Of a DNA stretch of 64,000 bases, positions 54,787-63,720 are shown in pieces (within the stretch, counting starts at the first letter, position 1; each line of letters begins with the position of its first letter). Position numbers and translations under genes: made by a program. The DNA lies in contig NZ_BOLK01000005.1 in NCBI RefSeq assembly GCF_016861565.1, positions 1 to 64,000 of the forward strand, given 5' to 3'. This DNA comes from Secundilactobacillus yichangensis (GTDB lineage Bacteria > Bacillota > Bacilli > Lactobacillales > Lactobacillaceae). The notes beneath the pieces are model-generated. The model was not told the origin of the DNA. It saw nothing but the letters and a program-made list of their open reading frames with translations, and ran no database searches.

Positions 54787-54824
54787 CGTTAAGTCTCAAT
54801 ACTGCTTGCGCTGTATTCAGTGAA

Positions 54825-55013
54825 TTAGTTTACGCCGATAAAATGATTCAGTACCGCAGTTTCTTCAGAGGTTGGTGCACTCTCTTGTGATTTGATATTG
54901 TGCAATCTTTCAACTGTAATGTGAAGATTTAAGGCCAGTTCAGTATCTGTAAGATTATGTTTCTTTTGATATTGAATAATTTTTTCTGCAATACCGCTAA
55001 CTTCTTGTTCCAT
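54825..55013 (-). CDS. Small HTH-like protein
   Basis: A 62-residue protein from ATG 55013, with GGTGGAGG upstream. The segment IIQYQKKHNLTDTELALNLHITVERLHNI fits a single XRE-type helix-turn-helix (helix 2 ELALNL, helix 3 VERLHNI) without further domains. It may be a small DNA-binding regulator; target unknown. Confidence 0.6.
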   Translation of the reverse strand: MEQEVSGIAEKIIQYQKKHNLTDTELALNLHITVERLHNIKSQESAPTSEETAVLNHFIGVN

Positions 55014-55307
55014 AATATACCTCCACCTGATATGACTTAAAACTAAACACAACTAAACCTACACTTCATTATATACGATTTTCGGGAGTCCGCCAAAGAA
55101 TTAGAGCCCTGCTGGCCAATCGTCTATCATAAGCTGGAATTGAAAAAGTCATTGCACTGGTCTTAAACAGGGATGTGGCAAGGTGTCAGTCAAAAAAGAA
55201 AGTTTGTAATTAATAGGATGTTACATAAAACCAATTGCGCTGTAATCTTTTCGTGATGTGGTTCAGGTATAATGAATACTATCAATTATTAAGACGAGGT
55301 GATTAAT

Positions 55308-55895
55308 ATGAAATTAAAACAAAGTTTATTGATGCTGACAGCTGCCGTTTCACTGTTTGGTGCAACGATGACCACGGCTTCAGCTGCAACGATTCAAGCC
55401 TTGCCTAATCAAAGTGAAACGCAGGCTGCTCACGATGCTGTTGAGATGAGTGCTGATACTGCTAGCTCGACACAATCGACACAGGCGACTTCTGATGCCG
55501 TTATCAGCGGCAGTGAAACTGGTCAAACATCGCAAGCTAAGGCTGTAGTGAACTTAGCTAAAAAATTGGCTACCATGAACATTCCCTACGTCTGGGGCGG
55601 TGAATCATTGCAAGGTATGGACTGCTCTGGTTTAACGGATTACGTTTACGCACATGCTGCTAACATCCATCTTGGTCACTACACGGTTACCCAGGAGAGT
55701 AAAGTGTCTACTAAGCCGGTTTCACAAGCTAAACCAGGTGACCTGCTATTTTGGGGTTCAGCCGGAGCAACGCATCACGTCGCCATATACATTGGTAATC
55801 ACCAGTTCGTAGCTGCACCTCAACCAGGTCAAAACGTTGATGTTGAAACCATCAGCAGCTACTTTATGCCAAGTTTTGCCGGCACAGTTAAGTAG
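55308..55895 (+). CDS. Secreted NlpC/P60 peptidoglycan endopeptidase
   Basis: A 195-residue exported protein: signal peptide (about residues 1-27, ASA), a Ser/Thr/Gln linker to about 80, and an NlpC/P60 domain. The catalytic Cys is in GMDCSGLTDYVY (about 103), the His in ATHHVAIYIG, and a third polar residue in GNHQFVAAP. These enzymes cut gamma-D-glutamyl-diamino-acid bonds of peptides in the wall. ATG 55308 follows GAGGTG. A TATAAT (55271-55276) marks the promoter. Confidence 0.9.
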   Translation: MKLKQSLLMLTAAVSLFGATMTTASAATIQALPNQSETQAAHDAVEMSADTASSTQSTQATSDAVISGSETGQTSQAKAVVNLAKKLATMNIPYVWGGESLQGMDCSGLTDYVYAHAANIHLGHYTVTQESKVSTKPVSQAKPGDLLFWGSAGATHHVAIYIGNHQFVAAPQPGQNVDVETISSYFMPSFAGTVK

Positions 55896-55928
55896 TCCGC
55901 TTTCCCCCTCGTATCTAGTTGTACTCAT

Positions 55929-55936
55929 GTTATAAT
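55929..55936 (+). promoter_or_regulatory. Extended -10 promoter of the lipoprotein gene
   Basis: TGTTATAAT includes TATAAT (55931-55936) with the upstream TGN extension; no good -35 is seen, as expected of extended -10 promoters. Confidence 0.5.
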
Positions 55937-55998
55937 GGGTTTAAATAAGTAAGGGGGAGAGGCAGACTCTGTGGGATGGGTTTGCCGAATGACAAGCG

Positions 55999-56568
55999 AT
56001 GAAACAATTAATTAAAGTAGTATTACCATTAGCTGTCTTGAGCTTACTTGGAGGCTGCGGTTCACAAACTAAATCGCATTCTGGTTCAACTAAACCGAAA
56101 ACCACTAAGGTTGCTAAAAAGGCAGCTGATAAGGTTAATTCAATCAGTGATTCTTCATCAAAAAAAACGACTGCTGATTCTGATTCGTCATCTCAATCAG
56201 AAAAGACTAATCAGATAAGCGGCGAGAGTGGCAGTTCAACTCAGCAGCAGGCTAAAGCTAATCACGCTCAAACTGCGGTAACGAAAGCTCATCCAGCCGT
56301 AACGCAGCAAACGGTGGCAAACCGGATTTCACAGTCTTTGAGTGGCCGGTACGCACCACAGGATCTGACGTTCCAATTTAGTCAGTCTGGTGCTGGTACC
56401 TATACTGTTCAAGTGCAGGAAAATCATCAGTCACCAAACATGAAGGCGCAGGGTGCTGATCCAAGCACCAGTCCAACGATTGCATGGTATAAAACAAACG
56501 CTTCTGGTCAACTGCTAAAGTCAGTGGACGGCGGTGTCACTTACACTATTGTCGGGAATGCCTATTGA
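55999..56568 (+). CDS. Ser/Thr/Lys-rich lipoprotein with C-terminal globular domain
   Basis: A 189-residue lipoprotein. The lipobox LLGGC places lipidated Cys at residue 20, followed by a low-complexity Ser/Thr/Lys linker (about 22-100) and a C-terminal part (VANRISQSLSGRYAPQDLTF...) of unknown family. The expected Shine-Dalgarno sequence is not next to the ATG: GGGGGAGAGG lies about 40 bases upstream. A short frame beginning GTG 55971 and running over the ATG region may couple translation. A strong terminator follows. Confidence 0.78.
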   Translation: MKQLIKVVLPLAVLSLLGGCGSQTKSHSGSTKPKTTKVAKKAADKVNSISDSSSKKTTADSDSSSQSEKTNQISGESGSSTQQQAKANHAQTAVTKAHPAVTQQTVANRISQSLSGRYAPQDLTFQFSQSGAGTYTVQVQENHQSPNMKAQGADPSTSPTIAWYKTNASGQLLKSVDGGVTYTIVGNAY

Positions 56569-56576
56569 TGATAGCT

Positions 56577-56616
56577 AAAAAGCAACCTACTTAACGTTAA
56601 GTAGGTTGCTTTTTTA
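56577..56616. terminator. Bidirectional terminator
   Basis: AAAAAGCAACCTACTTAA with a perfect complement over 2 bases; T-run. Confidence 0.9.
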
Positions 56617-56636
56617 TGGCATACTGTTTTCGCGAA

Positions 56637-56987
56637 TTACCAGATGCCGTGTTTATTGCGAATGGATGATCTGAATCCAAACAGCGTGACGATGAAGGCA
56701 AAAAACGCAATTGCGGCGACAATCGACCATAGCCAACTGTTAGTTTGTACCAAAACGTAGTAACCAATTCCAATTGAGCTGAAAAAGGTTAGCAGCAGGG
56801 ATAAAAAGAGGTTGTCGATACCGTAAAAAGCGTGGCCAATGGTCAAAACGATAGCGCCGGTAAAGACCGTTTCAGCACTGACCATACTGCCGAGATGATA
56901 GAAGAACGCGCCCAATTCAAGTAGCGCACCCAATACCATTACGGTAACGCCAAATGCTGTAGTGAATTTAAGTGGTTTTCGAGCCAT
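56637..56987 (-). CDS. Small membrane protein
   Basis: A 116-residue protein with four membrane segments (about residues 10-30, 36-55, 59-78, 85-105) and a short basic C-terminus. No family recognised with confidence. ATG 56987 has AAGGTG upstream; the longer frame lacks one. Confidence 0.65.
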   Translation of the reverse strand: MARKPLKFTTAFGVTVMVLGALLELGAFFYHLGSMVSAETVFTGAIVLTIGHAFYGIDNLFLSLLLTFFSSIGIGYYVLVQTNSWLWSIVAAIAFFAFIVTLFGFRSSIRNKHGIW

Positions 56988-57045
56988 AATGATCACCTTC
57001 TTTAAACTATATTATAAAACTTTTAAGTCAAATGAGGTAATCAAA

Positions 57046-57702
57046 TTACTGCAGGTGCAGTCCAAAAAGGACAAACTGAAGCGCTGCCAGGCTGCCGAAA
57101 AGAATCAGCCAATCCCACCAGCGAACGCGGATCTGTTTAAAATAGGTCCGTGGCGCGCCTTCAGAGAAGCCGTGAGAAGTTATGGCTTCTGCCAGGTTTT
57201 CTGACCAGTCCAGTGATGCAAGGATTGCCTTGAAGTACAACTGAGGTGACCAAAAGTGTAATGCTTGACCGCGCATATTACCGGCTGCCCGGATAATGTT
57301 CACTTCGCTGACAATTTTTGGCAGCAGATTGAACGCCCCTAAAAAGCCGTAAGCAAATTTACTTGGAACGTGAGCGTTTTGTTCCAGCGACATCACTAAA
57401 TCAGAAATGGAAGTGGTTAAGGTTGCCGCGGAGCCCACGAAGACGTAAGCGTAGATCCGAGTAAATAGGACCAGCGCGAAATGCATACCAGCATTAGACT
57501 GTAATAAGATTGCTACTGCCAGTGCTATTGCGGGAATTAACGGGACGAAGAATAGTAGGACTAATCTTTTCAGCTTAGGACGGCTGAAAAGAATGATCAC
57601 TAAGCCCATTAAAGCAAGCGCCAAGTTGACTGTCCAAACACTGGTGAAAGAGATTTCCAGCGCAATTAGTACCGCTAATAAGAATTTTAGACTTGGATTC
57701 AC
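57046..57702 (-). CDS. ECF transporter transmembrane protein EcfT (YkoC-like)
   Basis: A 218-residue T-component of an energy-coupling-factor transporter, CbiQ/EcfT-family, with about five membrane segments and the coupling helices with Ala-Arg-Gly-type motifs (AAGNMRGQAL, SHGFSEGAPR) that touch the ATPases. GTG 57702 overlaps the stop of the ATPase gene (GTGA), a coupling signal. Together with the fused ATPase and the S-component it forms a dedicated (group I) ECF transporter. Confidence 0.88.
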   Translation of the reverse strand: MNPSLKFLLAVLIALEISFTSVWTVNLALALMGLVIILFSRPKLKRLVLLFFVPLIPAIALAVAILLQSNAGMHFALVLFTRIYAYVFVGSAATLTTSISDLVMSLEQNAHVPSKFAYGFLGAFNLLPKIVSEVNIIRAAGNMRGQALHFWSPQLYFKAILASLDWSENLAEAITSHGFSEGAPRTYFKQIRVRWWDWLILFGSLAALQFVLFGLHLQ

Positions 57703-59138
57703 GCTAATCCCTCCACATACTGTAAGTGCTTATTTTCGAGTTTGACATGGTAGTCTACCAGCGCGTCCAAGCCGAAGAGCTGGTGACTAACGATTACCAT
57801 GGTTTGCTGACAATCTTGAGCTACTTGCTTCATAATGGCCATGACAGTTTGCAGTGAGCTGAAATCTAATCCCGTAAATGGTTCGTCAAACAGCATCACC
57901 GGTGTCGCCATAATTAACATTTCCAAAATCTGTAATTTCTTTTTCTGACCACCGCTTAAGGTGTAAACAACGTGGTCTTGCAGATCTGCTAATTGCAGCT
58001 GTTTTAAAAAGTCCGGCAACCGCTTTTCAAAGTATTCCGGTGTGTGGCTATTTTTCAGTGACAATGCCAATTCTTCTGTAACCGTCACGTTTAAAAATTG
58101 CTGGTCAGCGTCTTGAAAAACTAAGACTACTTCTTGGAGCAGCTGTTTATTGCGAATCTTGGCAATTTCTTTTTGATTAAGCAGTAGTGTACCCTGATAA
58201 GGATGCAGTTTAGAGATTGCTAGCAGCAGGGTTGATTTACCGGTCCCGTTTGCTCCCGTCAGCAGTGTGATGTGGTGCTGAAAAAAACTGACGTTAGGTT
58301 GGTTCAGTAAAGTTGAGGTTCCTGCGGTGAGGTTTAAATCATGGGCTTCAATAATCGAATGATCAGTTTGAGCGGGCAAACTTAAATATTGTTTAGAAGT
58401 ATCCTGCCGTTTGAAGTTAGCCATTTTCCGTTCGGCCGCGTCTTTATCCAGTAGCTTAAGCGAGTCACCAGTACCGTTAAGGACAAAGAGGTGGTCGATA
58501 TACTGATCGTAATCTTCAAGGTCATGATCCGAAATCAGAATGGTTTTGTGTTCGTCGTGCTGCAGCTTCGCCAACTTGGATAATAATAATTGTCTGGCAA
58601 TTGGATCCACACTAGCAAAAGGTTCATCCAGAAGGATGGTATCAGCCTTCATGGCGATGATCACTGCTAAAGCGACCTTTTGCTTTTCGCCACCGGATAA
58701 ACTGTTTAATTGGCGGTGTCGCAGCTGACTGATTTCGACATAGTCTAACGCGCGATCCACCCGCGGCATCATTTCGGCTGGTGGGACACACTGATTTTCC
58801 AACGCAAAAATCAATTCACGTTCAACCGTATCCATGGCAAACTGCTGGTTAGGATTTTGAAACATCATTGCCACCAGCTGACCGCGATCCTGTTCGGGAA
58901 TCTCACTAATTTTTTGATCGCCTAACCGTACTTCACCGGCAGTCACCAAGCCACCAAATTTTGGATAGAGACCACTAATGATCTTCATCAATGTCGACTT
59001 GCCTGAGCCTGATGGTCCCGTTAGTAGTGAGAAGCCGCCACTGGGGAAAGTTGCCGAAAGATTTGTCAAAGTCAAAGGCTTTTGACCGTCTTCAGTCGGG
59101 TAGGAGAACGATAAATTTTTGACCGAAATAGTTGCCAT
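57699..59138 (-). CDS. ECF transporter fused double ATPase (YkoD-like)
   Basis: A 479-residue protein holding two ABC ATPase domains in tandem. Domain 1 has Walker A GPSGSGKST (about residues 40-48) and signature NSLSGGEKQKVALA and Walker B ILLDEPFA; domain 2 (from about 265) has GANGTGKST, TLSGGQKKKL and MLFDEPFT. Fusion of the two EcfA copies is typical of thiamine-precursor ECF systems. Translationally coupled to EcfT; the S-component gene is 15 bases upstream. Confidence 0.92.
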   Translation of the reverse strand: MATISVKNLSFSYPTEDGQKPLTLTNLSATFPSGGFSLLTGPSGSGKSTLMKIISGLYPKFGGLVTAGEVRLGDQKISEIPEQDRGQLVAMMFQNPNQQFAMDTVERELIFALENQCVPPAEMMPRVDRALDYVEISQLRHRQLNSLSGGEKQKVALAVIIAMKADTILLDEPFASVDPIARQLLLSKLAKLQHDEHKTILISDHDLEDYDQYIDHLFVLNGTGDSLKLLDKDAAERKMANFKRQDTSKQYLSLPAQTDHSIIEAHDLNLTAGTSTLLNQPNVSFFQHHITLLTGANGTGKSTLLLAISKLHPYQGTLLLNQKEIAKIRNKQLLQEVVLVFQDADQQFLNVTVTEELALSLKNSHTPEYFEKRLPDFLKQLQLADLQDHVVYTLSGGQKKKLQILEMLIMATPVMLFDEPFTGLDFSSLQTVMAIMKQVAQDCQQTMVIVSHQLFGLDALVDYHVKLENKHLQYVEGLA

Positions 59139-59153
59139 GAAGTTACCTCTATT

Positions 59154-59729
59154 CTAGCGAGTACGGGTTTCCATTAAGTGTGTCCGGTCAAGTAATTTGA
59201 CGATTGCTTTGACTAATACACCAGCGAAGATCCAAGTAGAAACTAAACGAATGACAAATAATGCAATGAGTAAGCCAACGTGATACTGAGCGTAGCCGTT
59301 ACGAATCATGTCCCAGCCAAAGGTAACGATGGTCGTGGTGAGCACACTTAGGTTCAGACTGAACCAGTCGTAGCGTTTGTAGCCGGTGAAAGCAAAGCCC
59401 AGTTCCGAAGCGATACCTTGAACAACTCCCGAAATCATGGTGCTGGCACCCCATTGACCACCAAGAAACATTTCAACAACTGCCCCTAAGAATTCACCGA
59501 GGGTAGCCGATCCGATTTTCTTAAACAGGTAACCGGCTAACGGACCAGCCATGACCCAGACACCCATCAGAATATCATTAGCAGCGGGCCCTAAGCCAAC
59601 TGGAGTGAGGGCAACGGTTAAAATATTATAGACAGGACCAACGACCCAGTAGATGACCCCAAAGAAAATAGCAATCAAAGTTAACAGAATAATGTCGCGT
59701 AAATGCCACGCATTTGAATATTTCATCAT
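59154..59729 (-). CDS. ECF transporter S-component, thiamine or HMP (YkoE-like)
   Basis: A 191-residue six-segment membrane protein that follows the YkoE S-component pattern (WHLRDIILLTLIAIFFGVIYW, GPLAGYLFKKIG, ASTMISGVVQGIASELGFA). YkoE binds thiamine or its hydroxymethylpyrimidine precursor. The TPP riboswitch upstream fixes the vitamin class. ATG 59729 has GGAGG six bases upstream; a second ATG follows directly. Confidence 0.92.
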   Translation of the reverse strand: MMKYSNAWHLRDIILLTLIAIFFGVIYWVVGPVYNILTVALTPVGLGPAANDILMGVWVMAGPLAGYLFKKIGSATLGEFLGAVVEMFLGGQWGASTMISGVVQGIASELGFAFTGYKRYDWFSLNLSVLTTTIVTFGWDMIRNGYAQYHVGLLIALFVIRLVSTWIFAGVLVKAIVKLLDRTHLMETRTR

Positions 59730-59770
59730 GTAAAACCTCCATCTCACTTATTACTAAACATTTTCTGTGC

Positions 59771-59811
59771 AAAAAACGAGTCAAAGATAAACGGCTATCT
59801 TTGACTCGTCC
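59771..59811 (-). terminator. Riboswitch-controlled terminator of the ykoEDC operon
   Basis: ACGAGTCAAAGATA with a perfect complement and T-run on the minus strand, between the riboswitch and the ykoE start. Confidence 0.85.
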
Positions 59812-59845
59812 TTTTGGCTTTTTTAATATCAAAATATGAGTGCAT

Positions 59846-59918
59846 TATGCTCCCTTCGCTGGTATTAACCAGATCAGGTTCAATGGGTGTATCTCAGCCA
59901 AAAGGCACCCCAGATAAC
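59846..59918 (-). promoter_or_regulatory. TPP riboswitch (THI box)
   Basis: On the minus strand GGGGTGCC, GGCTGAGA, ACCC, then GAACCTGATCTGGTTAAT and ACCAGCG-AGGGA follow the thiamine-pyrophosphate riboswitch order exactly. It precedes a terminator, so thiamine pyrophosphate should turn off the ECF transporter genes by premature termination. Confidence 0.96.
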
Positions 59919-59989
59919 GTTTAGTTCATTGTGTAGTTTACACGGTATAGCCTGCATTTGCAAGCGAGTGAACCATGAGCAAGTTGGCT

Positions 59990-61213
59990 TTAAGCCCGGC
60001 CTAGTTTCTTTAAATTGGGAATGGTCAGCATGGTGCAAAGACTGATGATGTAAAGTACGGACAGGAATCCCATGACCACGATCAAACTGTAGTGGTCCAT
60101 CAAAAAGCCAATAACCACACTGGAGAAGCCGCCGATTGCCCGGCCGATGTTAACGATGACGTTGTTGGCAGTTGAGCGGATTTCGGTTGGATACAGGCGG
60201 GAAATAACAGCACCATAACCGCCAAACATGCCGTTGGAGAAGAAACCCAGTACAGCACCGGCAATTAACAGGGTGACCTCATTAACGGCTAAAGTGATAC
60301 TGAACACTGCTAGGGCAGAGCAAACCAGGAAAATACCGAAAGCCAGCCGCGGCCCGAAGTAATCGAGAATGCTGCCAAAGGTCATCATGCCGATGCTCAT
60401 GCCGACGATGGTTGCAATCATCCAGATGGAAGAGCCAGAAACACTCAGGTGCAGTTTTTGCTGCATGATTGAAGGCAGCCAGTTCATGAGGCCAAAGTAG
60501 CCGGCAATTTGAACAATGACCATGACGCTTAGCGCAATGGTTTGGTAAGCCAGCTTCGGGGTTTTAAACAGCGCGCTGACGCGAACCCGTTTACTAGGAT
60601 CGGTTTCAGCTTTCTTGGCGGCTAAAAACTCGTTGCTTTCGTGTAAGTGCCGACGAATAAAGTAAGTTAAGCCAACCGGAATCAAACCGAATAAGAACAG
60701 CGCTCGCCAGCCAAGTGCCGGGATGATGAAAGCGGCTGAGATAGCGGCCAGAATAGCACCTAGTTGACCGCCGATTGCGGCGATGGAAGTCATTTTACCG
60801 ATCTTGTGGTGGTTAAAGTTTTCGGCAATTAGCGTAATCCCCACACCATATTCACCACCGGCACCAATCCCGGCAATAAAGCGGCAGAGGTATATCAAAG
60901 TAATACTATTAGCGAAGTACATGGCTGCAGTGGCAAAAGCAAAAATAAAGACCGTGTGCGAGAAGGTTCGTACCCGACCAAAGCGGTCAGCAATGACCCC
61001 AAATAAAATACCACCCACTAGCATACCCAAATTAGTGATTGAAGAAATCAGCCCTGCCTGAGCACCGTTGATGTTTAAATCAGCGATGATGGAAGAAAGC
61101 GCGAAGGAGAGAAATAAAACGTCCATGTTTTCCAGCGCGAATCCTGCCGAGGTAGAAGCAATCGTCCACTTTTGGTTCTTGCTTAGTGCGTGGTGTCGTA
61201 CAGTTGTTTCCAT
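59990..61213 (-). CDS. MFS transporter, metabolite:H+ symporter type
   Basis: A 407-residue MFS transporter with 12 membrane segments. GVIADRFGRVRTF is motif A and GIGAGGEYGVGI is the segment-4 motif of the metabolite:proton symporter/aromatic-acid and sugar-acid transporters; RLYPTEIRSTANN is the C-half motif. Substrate is unknown; an organic acid is a natural guess for this family. ATG 61213 with GGAGG upstream is preferred to a start 21 codons earlier. Not next to the citrate genes, so it is not an obvious citrate carrier. Confidence 0.85.
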   Translation of the reverse strand: METTVRHHALSKNQKWTIASTSAGFALENMDVLFLSFALSSIIADLNINGAQAGLISSITNLGMLVGGILFGVIADRFGRVRTFSHTVFIFAFATAAMYFANSITLIYLCRFIAGIGAGGEYGVGITLIAENFNHHKIGKMTSIAAIGGQLGAILAAISAAFIIPALGWRALFLFGLIPVGLTYFIRRHLHESNEFLAAKKAETDPSKRVRVSALFKTPKLAYQTIALSVMVIVQIAGYFGLMNWLPSIMQQKLHLSVSGSSIWMIATIVGMSIGMMTFGSILDYFGPRLAFGIFLVCSALAVFSITLAVNEVTLLIAGAVLGFFSNGMFGGYGAVISRLYPTEIRSTANNVIVNIGRAIGGFSSVVIGFLMDHYSLIVVMGFLSVLYIISLCTMLTIPNLKKLGRA

Positions 61214-61322
61214 ATTCAGTTTCCTCCAAAATAAGTGCTCACTGGCACTTGTTATTTTTGCGGTTATGGTTCTCACCGTCGCTGGTATTGTGACATAATT
61301 TATTGACGATTACAAGTACTTC

Positions 61323-61352
61323 TTGACGATGGCTAGCGGACTGATGTAAACT
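61323..61352 (+). promoter_or_regulatory. pyrFE promoter
   Basis: TTGACG (61323-61328), 18 bases, TAAACT (61347-61352). Confidence 0.5.
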
Positions 61353-61372
61353 CAATGCAAGATATCTTTAAC

Positions 61373-61466
61373 TTAGCCCAGAGAGACTAACAAGTTTACG
61401 GCAGAAGTCCACACTTTTAGTGGCATCAGTGAACCGTTTAGCGCTCGAGCTAAACGGCTTTTTTGT
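61373..61466 (+). promoter_or_regulatory. PyrR attenuator leader of pyrFE
   Basis: TAGCCCAGAGAGACTAACAAG (61374-61394) matches the PyrR RNA-binding loop, and CCGTTTAGC-6-GCTAAACGG followed by TTTTTT (61434-61464) is the terminator. Same logic as the leader before pyrB but with an unrelated terminator sequence. Confidence 0.85.
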
Positions 61467-61483
61467 GCAGAAAGGAGATTCAC

Positions 61484-62194
61484 ATGCGACCCATCATTAT
61501 TGCGTTAGACTTTGAAGATCGTGAGCAGGTATTCAATTTTCTCGATCGGTTTGATCACCAAGACCAGTTATTTGTGAAGGTGGGGATGGAACTCTTTTAT
61601 TTTGAAGGACCCAAAATCTTATTGGAACTACGTAAACGCGGTATCCAAGTTTTTCTTGATTTGAAGCTGTACGACATTCCAAACACCGTTGAACAGGCAA
61701 TGTATCAGCTGGGACAGCAGGAAGTTTCCATGGTTACAGTGCATGCGGCTGGCGGGGCGGAGATGATCAGCAGGGCAAAACAGGGTCTGCTACGTGGTAG
61801 CCAAAAAGCTGGTGTGAAGCCGGCTAAACTGCTGGCGATTACTCAGTTGACCTCAACGTCTGAAGAACAGATGCGTACCGAACAGCTGGTCAATGCCAGT
61901 TTGACGGAATCGGTCCGGCATTATGCTCAACTGGCGGAAGCTAGCGGGGCGGACGGAGTCATTTCCTCGGCGCTCGAAGACCCGATGATCCACCGTTCTA
62001 CTAGTGATGAGTTCCTGTGTATTAATCCTGGGATTCGACTGGCTACCGATAGCGCCGACGATCAAAAACGGGTGGTTACACCTGCGCAGGCGGCTGAACT
62101 AGGCAGCGACGGTCTGGTAGTCGGCCGTTCAATCACCAAAGCAAAAGACCCGGTAGCCGCTTATCAGAAAATTGCTAAAGAATGGGAGTTATAA
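61484..62194 (+). CDS. pyrF: Orotidine 5'-phosphate decarboxylase
   Basis: A 236-residue OMP decarboxylase that converts OMP to UMP. IIIALDFED at the start, the catalytic LDLKLYDIPNTVEQ (Asp-x-Lys-x-x-Asp) at about residues 60-73, the VTVHAAGG loop and the phosphate-binding GLVVGRSITKAKDP near the end are intact. ATG 61484 follows AAAGGAG. The ATG of pyrE lies just after the stop. Confidence 0.97.
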   Translation: MRPIIIALDFEDREQVFNFLDRFDHQDQLFVKVGMELFYFEGPKILLELRKRGIQVFLDLKLYDIPNTVEQAMYQLGQQEVSMVTVHAAGGAEMISRAKQGLLRGSQKAGVKPAKLLAITQLTSTSEEQMRTEQLVNASLTESVRHYAQLAEASGADGVISSALEDPMIHRSTSDEFLCINPGIRLATDSADDQKRVVTPAQAAELGSDGLVVGRSITKAKDPVAAYQKIAKEWEL

Positions 62195-62196
62195 TC

Positions 62197-62841
62197 ATGA
62201 CAGAAATTGCGCGTCAAATTGCAAATGACCTTCTTGAAATCAATGCTGTAACCTTATCGCCTAAGGAACCCTTCACTTGGGCCAGCGGTATTCAGGCACC
62301 AATTTACACTGACAATCGTCGAACGATTGCATTTCCAACTGTTCGAACACACATTGCGGATGGGCTTGCAGCTTACATCAAAACGAACTTTCCCGAAGCA
62401 ACGGTGATTGCCGGTGTTGCTACGGCTGGTATTCCCCACGCCGCCATCGTTGCCGATAAGCTCGAACTGCCAATGAGTTACGTGCGCTCAAAGCCAAAGG
62501 ATCATGGGACCGGCCAGCAAATTGAGGGCCAAATTCTAGCTACTGATAAAGTGGTTTTGATTGATGATCTTATTTCAACTGGCGGCAGTGTGCTGGGCGC
62601 TGCTAAAGCCGTTCAGCGTTCTGGTGCAACGGTATTAGGTGTTCTGGGAATCTTCTCGTATGAACTGCCAGACAGCGCTGAGAACTTCGCTAAAGCAGAG
62701 CTGTCCTTGCATACATTGACAAATTACAGTACGCTGGTTCAGTTGGCTAACGAAAACCATGACATTGATCAAGAAGAGCTGAGTTCATTGCAGCAGTGGC
62801 GAAAGGATCCGTGGCATTGGCTGCCGGCACAAACTAAATAA
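62197..62841 (+). CDS. pyrE: Orotate phosphoribosyltransferase
   Basis: A 214-residue type I phosphoribosyltransferase that makes OMP from orotate and PRPP. The PRPP-binding motif VVLIDDLISTGGSVLGA (about residues 118-134), the lysine segment YVRSKPKDHGTGQ and TSP-like N-terminal FTWASGIQAPIYTDNR are visible. Start ATG 62197 has GGGAG; two bases after the pyrF stop. Confidence 0.97.
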   Translation: MTEIARQIANDLLEINAVTLSPKEPFTWASGIQAPIYTDNRRTIAFPTVRTHIADGLAAYIKTNFPEATVIAGVATAGIPHAAIVADKLELPMSYVRSKPKDHGTGQQIEGQILATDKVVLIDDLISTGGSVLGAAKAVQRSGATVLGVLGIFSYELPDSAENFAKAELSLHTLTNYSTLVQLANENHDIDQEELSSLQQWRKDPWHWLPAQTK

Positions 62842-62860
62842 GCTACGGAGATGATTCGGT

Positions 62861-63667
62861 ATGTCCATCAAGTTAATTGCCACGGACATGGATGGTACTT
62901 TTTTAAGCGATCATAATGATTTTGACCATGCCTGGTTCCAGCGATTATTAACCAAAATGCAGGAACAGGGTGTTCATTTTGTCGTGGCAAGCGGTAATCA
63001 ATACCCGCATTTACCACAATATTTTACAGGATTAACTGGCGAAATCACTTACTTGGCTGAGGATGGTGCCCATATCGTATTAAACGAGCAGACAATCAGT
63101 GAAGATGTGATTCCCCAACCAGTGCTAAACGAGTTCGTACAGTGGATGAGATCTCAGCCGCTGTTTAAAAACGCGTGGATTTTGCTTTCTGGCCGTAAGG
63201 CTGCCTGGACTGAAATCCTGCCGACGGCTAAACGGTTTAAGAAATCCAGTTACTTTTATGGCAATTTAACACACGTCATGGATCTGGCCGAAGTCACTGA
63301 TGTCATTTACAAGGTTGACATTACGTGGCCATCCTTCGATGTTTCTAAACAGGAAGCGCTGGTTAATACCGCTTTTGCGGGAAAATTACGGGCAACCTCC
63401 AGCGGATTTGGCGGTATTGATGTGATTTTGCCTCATGTTAATAAAGCGTATGGCCTGGCGAAGCTTCAGGAACGCTGGCAGGTCAGCCGCGATGAAACGT
63501 TGGCCTTTGGTGATAGCGGTAACGATATGGAAATGCTGCAAAAGGCCAAGTACGGTTACGTCATGAAAAATGCCCCGGAATCAGTTCGACAGCAAGTCAG
63601 TCTCATTACGCCGTTGACTAATAATGATAACGGTGTTCTTGCGGTGATTGAAGATTTCCTCAAATAG
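62861..63667 (+). CDS. HAD hydrolase, Cof/YidA type
   Basis: A 268-residue Cof-type HAD phosphatase (C2 cap). Motifs DMDGTFLSDH (residues 8-17), VVASGNQYP, K in NKAYGLAKL, and FGDSGNDMEMLQKA (about 213-226) with YGYVMKNA agree with the family, which removes phosphate from sugar phosphates, flavin precursors or nucleotides. Directly downstream of pyrE (19 bases), so likely cotranscribed with pyrFE. Confidence 0.9.
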   Translation: MSIKLIATDMDGTFLSDHNDFDHAWFQRLLTKMQEQGVHFVVASGNQYPHLPQYFTGLTGEITYLAEDGAHIVLNEQTISEDVIPQPVLNEFVQWMRSQPLFKNAWILLSGRKAAWTEILPTAKRFKKSSYFYGNLTHVMDLAEVTDVIYKVDITWPSFDVSKQEALVNTAFAGKLRATSSGFGGIDVILPHVNKAYGLAKLQERWQVSRDETLAFGDSGNDMEMLQKAKYGYVMKNAPESVRQQVSLITPLTNNDNGVLAVIEDFLK

Positions 63668-63720
63668 TTTGATATGAGTTATACTAAAACTACTGTGAAG
63701 AAATTGACGAGGTGGATAAA

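Noticed and set aside
55220-55235. WalR-type box shared by the amidase and NlpC/P60 promoters (TGTTACATAA)
   Set aside because: Only a single 10-base match; the required second half at 5-base spacing is not present.
59990-61213. MFS gene as the missing citrate transporter
   Set aside because: It lies 40 kb from the citrate genes, carries metabolite:H+ symporter motifs of unspecific kind, and is not preceded by a CitI-like region.
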